From Malachius bipustulatus (Eukaryota; Arthropoda; Insecta; Coleoptera; Melyridae): 64,000 nucleotides of DNA. Position 1 is the stretch's first letter. Each line of letters begins with the position of its first letter. Positions 59,761 through 64,000 of the stretch are shown one piece after another. The DNA is taken from contig OU342635.1 in assembly GCA_910589415.1 (NCBI GenBank), forward strand, positions 41,070,929 to 41,134,928, given 5' to 3'. Below the pieces are notes generated by a model, which saw only the letters and a list, made by a program, of their open reading frames with translations, was not told the DNA's origin and made no database searches. The position numbers and the translations under genes were made by a program.

Positions 59761-60978
59761 CTTAGGAGCTTAATTTTTTTTTCATCGACAGACAGCAGTG
59801 TCCTCAATGATGCCTGAAATTTTGAAGTCGCTATCTCGATTAGAGGGGGAGGGGGAGGGGAAATCATAATTAAAATTCAAATTGCTATAACTTTCGCTAA
59901 TATTGGGACCTCGGGCCCAACCAATGGGAGATGACACTTTGGAATGCCTACTTTAAAATGTTTTTTTTTTCGATGCCGCCAATATGGGCAAGATGCCCGC
60001 AGAAAAACCGATTTCCCTCCCCCCTTTTTTTTCTTGAAACTGGTTTTTTACAATGAAAGAAGGGGGTGGGGTAAAATTTTTTTCGTCATCAGACGGGAAT
60101 TTTTTTTATCTTTGATTTGAGACCCAGTAGACCTCGATCGGACCATTATTAAGGTCACAGGGTAACCAAACGCGTTTGGTCCTGTAGAATGGCAAGGATT
60201 AGGGTTAGCGGGTTCCGCTACCCGGCATTTTTTAGGGCTAAGTGTCCCCTTTCAAGATTTTCTTACCCCATGTCGCTATCTCAATTAGGGCCTGCACGTG
60301 GACGTGTTATGTAAACCAATTAATCTAGCCGCGGAGCAGCGAGAGCCGGTGGCCAAGCCTAGCGCTTCCTCTCCTTTCTCTCTTCTCTCACAGACACACA
60401 CGCTAGATTAATTGGTTTACATTATCACGTCCGCGTGCAGGCCCTAATTGAGATAGCGACATGGGGTAAGAAAATCTTGAAAGGGGACACTTAGCCCTAA
60501 AAAATGCCGGGTAGCGGAACCCGCAAACCCTAATCCTTGCCATTCTACAGGACCAAACGCGTTTGGTGACCCTGTGACCTTAATAATGGTCCGATCGAGG
60601 TCTACTGGGGCTCAAATCAAACATAAAAAAAATTCCCGTCTGATGACGAAATTTTTTTACCCCCACCCCCTTCTTTCATGGCAAAAAAACAGTTTTAAGA
60701 AAAAAAAGTGGGGGAGGGAAATCGGTTTTTCTGCGGACATCTTGCCAATATTGGCGAAATCGAAAAAAAAATACCATTTTAAAGTAGGCATTCCAAAGTG
60801 TCATCTCCAATTGGTTGGGCCCGAGGCCCCAATATTAGCGAAAGTTATAGCAATTTGAATTTTAATTATGATTTCCCCTCCCCCCCCCCCCCTCTAATCG
60901 AGATAGCGACTTCAAAATGTCAGGCATCATTGAGGACACTGCTGTCTGTCGATGAAAAAAAAAAATTAAGTCCCTAAG
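59761..60978. mobile_element. 1.2 kb foldback with C/G-rich tracts
   Basis: CTTAGGAGCTTAATTTTTTT at 59761 is mirrored by ATTAAGTCCCTAAG ending at 60978. Long matched arms meet at a spacer near 60310-60430 that itself carries an inverted ATTAATCTAG pair. GAGGGGGAGGGGGAGGGG in one arm faces a C-run in the other. The left arm may extend outward into 59385-59760, with the right end truncated. It has no coding content; the 60574-60858 frame is arm sequence. Confidence 0.83.
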
Positions 60979-61260
60979 GGCCGGTTGTTTGTACAGTGGT
61001 TAAGCATTTAGCCATATTCAAATTGCCTAATCTGTGATTATCTCACAGTTTGTGTTGTTCAAAAGTCAAAAGTTAAGCGGTGTTAAAATTTGAATAGAGA
61101 TTAGCAGTTAATCTGTGATTTGGCAGTTAATCACAGATTAAGGGAAAATTTGCGTTGTTCAAAGCCAGTTGAACGTAGTTAAGTATGTAAATCTGTGTTT
61201 ACGTTAATCACAGATTTTTGAGTGGTTAAACTATTTGACTATGTTCAAAGTGACAGTTTG
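60976..61260. repeat. Short repeat rich in TTAATCTGTGATT motif
   Basis: It begins AAGGGCCGGTTGTTTGTACA and then contains several direct and inverted copies of TAATC(A/T)GTGATTA-like words and GTTGTTCAAA. The GGGCCGGTTGTT start is reminiscent of ends seen in arthropod MITEs. No matching right terminus was found, so it may be half an element. Confidence 0.5.
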
Positions 61261-61744
61261 ATTTTATTAATTTGTCAATTTAAATCAAAATAAAACGAAA
61301 ATAACGATTATAGAAGTATTTAAATATATTTATATAATTATCATCTTTTATAATTAAAAGTTTAAAAGTAGGTATATGCATCAATAAAGTATAAAAAATG
61401 TAAAATTTATCATCACCATCATCTGTCATCCAGTCTGTCTCACTTTTCCCACCCAAACGCAAGCAGTCGAATGACCTCGAGTTCATCAAGAAATATGTGG
61501 GGATATCTATCGATCGTTTTGAACTTGAAAAAACAAAGTACTGAGTATGTAATAGGTATACATACCTACCTTCAATAATTCTTCCTGTAAATAAACTTTT
61601 ACCTTTAAAATGACGTTTCTTTCATCATTATTAAAATAATTTCGCCTTTTCATAGAACCTAACCTACCAAAAAAGACGATTCTTTTCTCGAATTTACTTC
61701 CTATTAAGGTTTCTTATAAATAACTTTTACTTTTATTGTAGGTA
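61261..61744. other. No gene seen
   Basis: AT-rich intergenic sequence between the motif repeat and the LINE tail. The one minus-strand frame has no domain features. Confidence 0.4.
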
Positions 61745-62175
61745 CTTCTTCTTCTTCTTTAGGGTTTATGGCCTTTAGCTTTTACCAGCTATTTGGCCAG
61801 CACATTATTCTTCTTTGTTATGCTGAAGCCACCAGGGTACTCATTGAAGAGTGTCTGAGATGTCCCATCCCCTGGTTGGACTGTGATTTTATTCTTTAGG
61901 AAGTTCTTGTAACTTGGTGATGAGTTGGAACTTGGTGTGGGTAGTTAGTAGGGACAAATAGCACACACAAAGGATAAGACTTTTCACGCTTGAGGGCAAC
62001 GGCCAAGCGACTTTCACAAAACCGAAAAGTTGCCTCGGAAACAAGAACCCAGGAGAGAGTAGAATAGAAGGATCTGTAAAAAATAATTGTAATTAAATAT
62101 CTTTGTAAATTATTTCTTTATGCCTCGAGATATATCACTGAGGGAGTTATATATGTTGTTGGAGATATTGCTGGA
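61745..62175 (-). mobile_element. LINE 3' UTR with (GAA)n end
   Basis: Read on the minus strand from the ORF stop at 62176, about 430 bp of UTR run to an AAGAAGAAGAAG tail at about 61747-61759. I take this as the 3' end of the LINE whose coding region follows. Confidence 0.6.
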
Positions 62176-64000
62176 TTATATTTTTATCTTGTTATACTCT
62201 ATGAATTTTATTAGGATTTTTTGTGATTTTGCATTCATTTCTCTTAGTATTGTTTGTAGGCTAGCTGGTAGTTGAATTCCATTATTTGCTAAATCAAAGT
62301 ATAGGTCGTAGTTTTGAATTTTGTTAATCGGGCATTCAAGGATTTCATGTGATATGTTGCCGTAACCACCACATTCGCAGTAAGGATTTTCTGTTATTCC
62401 TATTCTGTGGAGATGAGCTTGACTTAGGCAGTGACCTGATCTTAATCTGATTATCATCGTCAGATATCTCTTATTATTTATTTTATTTGTTACGAGCCAT
62501 GGTTTTTTAGGGAAATTTTCTTGTATAGCGTTATACCATTTGCCTTTTAACTGGAATTGTTGCTTCCATTCGGTAGACCAATTTTTGAATAATGTACTTT
62601 TCAGTTCAGGTTCTATGTCACGTACATCTGGTTTGAGGTTTAAGGGTACATTCAAACGTCTTCCTATGTTTGCCAGGGTATCTGATTTTTCATTTCCCGT
62701 TATATTAGAGTGGCCCGGAATCCAGCATAGCTTGAATATATAACCCTCTTTAGCTGCCTGTGATATCGTTCTTCTGGTGTTTAGGGAAATATAATCATCT
62801 CTCGAATTGAAGTTACAATTTTTTAACCTTTCTAATGCACTAATAAGAGAATCAGTCAATATTAAATTTTTTTTAGAGTTTTTTGAGATTGCTAAATCTA
62901 CTCCTTTGCTGATGGCTATTGTTTCTGCTGTACATATTTGCAGAAAGTCTGGTAGTTTTGATGAAAAGGATATGTTTAGTTCTGGGCTATGGATTCCTAT
63001 TCCTGATGATTTGTTAATTTTTGAGGCATCTGTGTAAATTAGGCTGTATTTTTGGTGTTTATATTTTTCTACATTCTGCAAGAATTTTTGTTCAATTTGA
63101 GTGTCTGATTTCATAATATTCAAGTCAAGTACATTGATGTCTGCATACTGATGTTCATATTCAATTTCAAAACATGGAAGCACTTTATCTCTTCGTATTA
63201 TATTTTGATATTTTGATAGCTCTGGCAAGACCGCAATTAGATTTGGGGGTTTTTTGTTTTTCCAATATTTATTATTTGAATGGTACTCCTGATGCAGTGA
63301 TCTTATAATGGGAATTAATGGATGTTTGTCGTATCTTATTATTTTCAAGTAAAATTTTATGGCAAGCCATTTCCTTCTATTCTCAAGAGACATTTCTCCG
63401 CATTCGGCTAGGAGGACATTTGTGGGAGTTGTCTTCAGTAGGCCTGTAATGGCTCTGAGAGCTTTAAAGTGGGTAGAATTAATTTTGTTTTCTAAGGTTT
63501 TCTGCATTGGATTTATTATAATCCCTCCAAAGTCCAAATGAGATCTCACCATGCTATAGTATATGAGTAAAGATATTTTTGGGTCTGAGCCCCACCAAAC
63601 TCCCGAGATAGCTCTAATTATATTGATACCTTGATTTGCTTTCTTTATTCCATTATCTACATGACTTTTCCAATTCAAAAATTCATTGAATACTACCCCT
63701 AGATATTTAACATTGGATTTTCTGGGTATTTCCGTAGGACCTATTCGTATTGGTGGGATTATACTTTTTGATTTCCGTTTTCTGAACCACACATATTCTG
63801 ATTTTTCCGGGGAGATGCTAAGTTGGTGGTTACTGAGCCACCTCTGCAGTGAATTTAGTGATTTGTTTAAGAGTAATGACATGGAGTTGATGTCAGAACC
63901 CTGAGTCATGAGTAACAAGTCGTCGGCGTATGATAGAAGGACTACATCTTTTGGGATTACTTTGAATATTGTGTGGATGTATATGTTGAATAAAAGTGGG
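62176..64000 (-). CDS. LINE ORF2: RT (from YADD) plus RNase H, runs off the window
   Basis: The frame stays open through 64000, so the apparent Met at 63918 is not the start. Upstream of it the minus strand reads PLLFNIYIHTIF and the catalytic YADD (near 63927). Next come the RT thumb (RWLSNHQLSISPEKSEYVWF, VKYLGVVFNEFLNWKSHVD) and the conserved RAISGVWWGSDPKISLLIYY. RNase H lies at about 63040-62640 (IYTDASK, CTAETIAI, ILTDSLISAL, CWIPGHSNITGNEKSDTLAN). A Cys-His knuckle CECGGYGNISHEILEC ends it. It has the same layout and related boxes as the LINE in the GPB5 intron but is a distinct, undamaged element over 600 codons, so it may belong to a full-length copy extending past the window. Confidence 0.9.
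   Translation of the reverse strand, partial: PLLFNIYIHTIFKVIPKDVVLLSYADDLLLMTQGSDINSMSLLLNKSLNSLQRWLSNHQLSISPEKSEYVWFRKRKSKSIIPPIRIGPTEIPRKSNVKYLGVVFNEFLNWKSHVDNGIKKANQGINIIRAISGVWWGSDPKISLLIYYSMVRSHLDFGGIIINPMQKTLENKINSTHFKALRAITGLLKTTPTNVLLAECGEMSLENRRKWLAIKFYLKIIRYDKHPLIPIIRSLHQEYHSNNKYWKNKKPPNLIAVLPELSKYQNIIRRDKVLPCFEIEYEHQYADINVLDLNIMKSDTQIEQKFLQNVEKYKHQKYSLIYTDASKINKSSGIGIHSPELNISFSSKLPDFLQICTAETIAISKGVDLAISKNSKKNLILTDSLISALERLKNCNFNSRDDYISLNTRRTISQAAKEGYIFKLCWIPGHSNITGNEKSDTLANIGRRLNVPLNLKPDVRDIEPELKSTLFKNWSTEWKQQFQLKGKWYNAIQENFPKKPWLVTNKINNKRYLTMIIRLRSGHCLSQAHLHRIGITENPYCECGGYGNISHEILECPINKIQNYDLYFDLANNGIQLPASLQTILREMNAKSQKILIKFIEYNKIKI

Noticed and set aside
59351..64000. Search for OR C exon 2 on the plus strand
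   Set aside because: No LDVAIYEDVVV-like or RPKCEEFY-like sequence was seen. The interval is a foldback, a repeat and a minus-strand LINE.

Overview
The window is eukaryotic nuclear DNA from an insect, AT-rich and packed with transposable elements. A beetle is my best guess, from the style of the odorant receptors and the many (ATT)n-tailed non-LTR elements, but the order is not proven here. Nothing in it looks bacterial or organellar. Host genes are few and intron-split, and most of the remaining sequence is nested mobile DNA.

Region 1 (about 1-9.5 kb) holds one clear single-copy gene, the glycoprotein hormone beta-5 subunit (GPB5). It has two coding exons (1465-1695 and 9262-9510) and a 7.6 kb intron that carries an inverted-repeat element and a degraded RNase H-bearing LINE. 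Region 2 (9.5-21.3 kb) has no recognisable host gene. It contains a local duplication, a 1.3 kb foldback, an old tandem array near 14.4-16.2 kb and a decayed transposon-related coding relic near 18.4-18.9 kb.

Region 3 (about 21.3-59.1 kb) is the centre of interest: a direct tandem duplication of an odorant receptor (OR) locus, with unit A at about 21.3-42.9 kb and unit B at about 42.9-59.1 kb. Each unit has an intact six-exon OR gene on the minus strand, 391 aa in A and 392 aa in B, with all splice phases compatible. Unit A also has a spare copy of the last exon. A third OR first exon lies in the opposite direction at 59137-59350, just past unit B. After duplicating, the two units were invaded independently, so each acts as the empty-site control for the other. 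Unit A took an 8 kb DNA transposon in OR intron 1, a foldback, a pogo/Tigger-like MITE, and RTE and Penelope fragments. Unit B took a solo LTR, a 2.2 kb TIR element, a second DNA transposon and a 1.4 kb foldback with a 3-bp target duplication.

The two DNA transposons carry diverged IS630/Tc1-mariner-type transposases. In both, exactly 82 residues separate the second catalytic Asp from the Glu, the spacing of the group known as DD82E or Sailor. Both are broken, and both have later insertions inside them, several with visible target duplications.

Region 4 (59.1-64 kb) has the orphan OR exon, a large G/C-tract foldback, a short motif-rich repeat and, on the minus strand, a LINE whose reverse transcriptase and RNase H frame stays open through the window edge.
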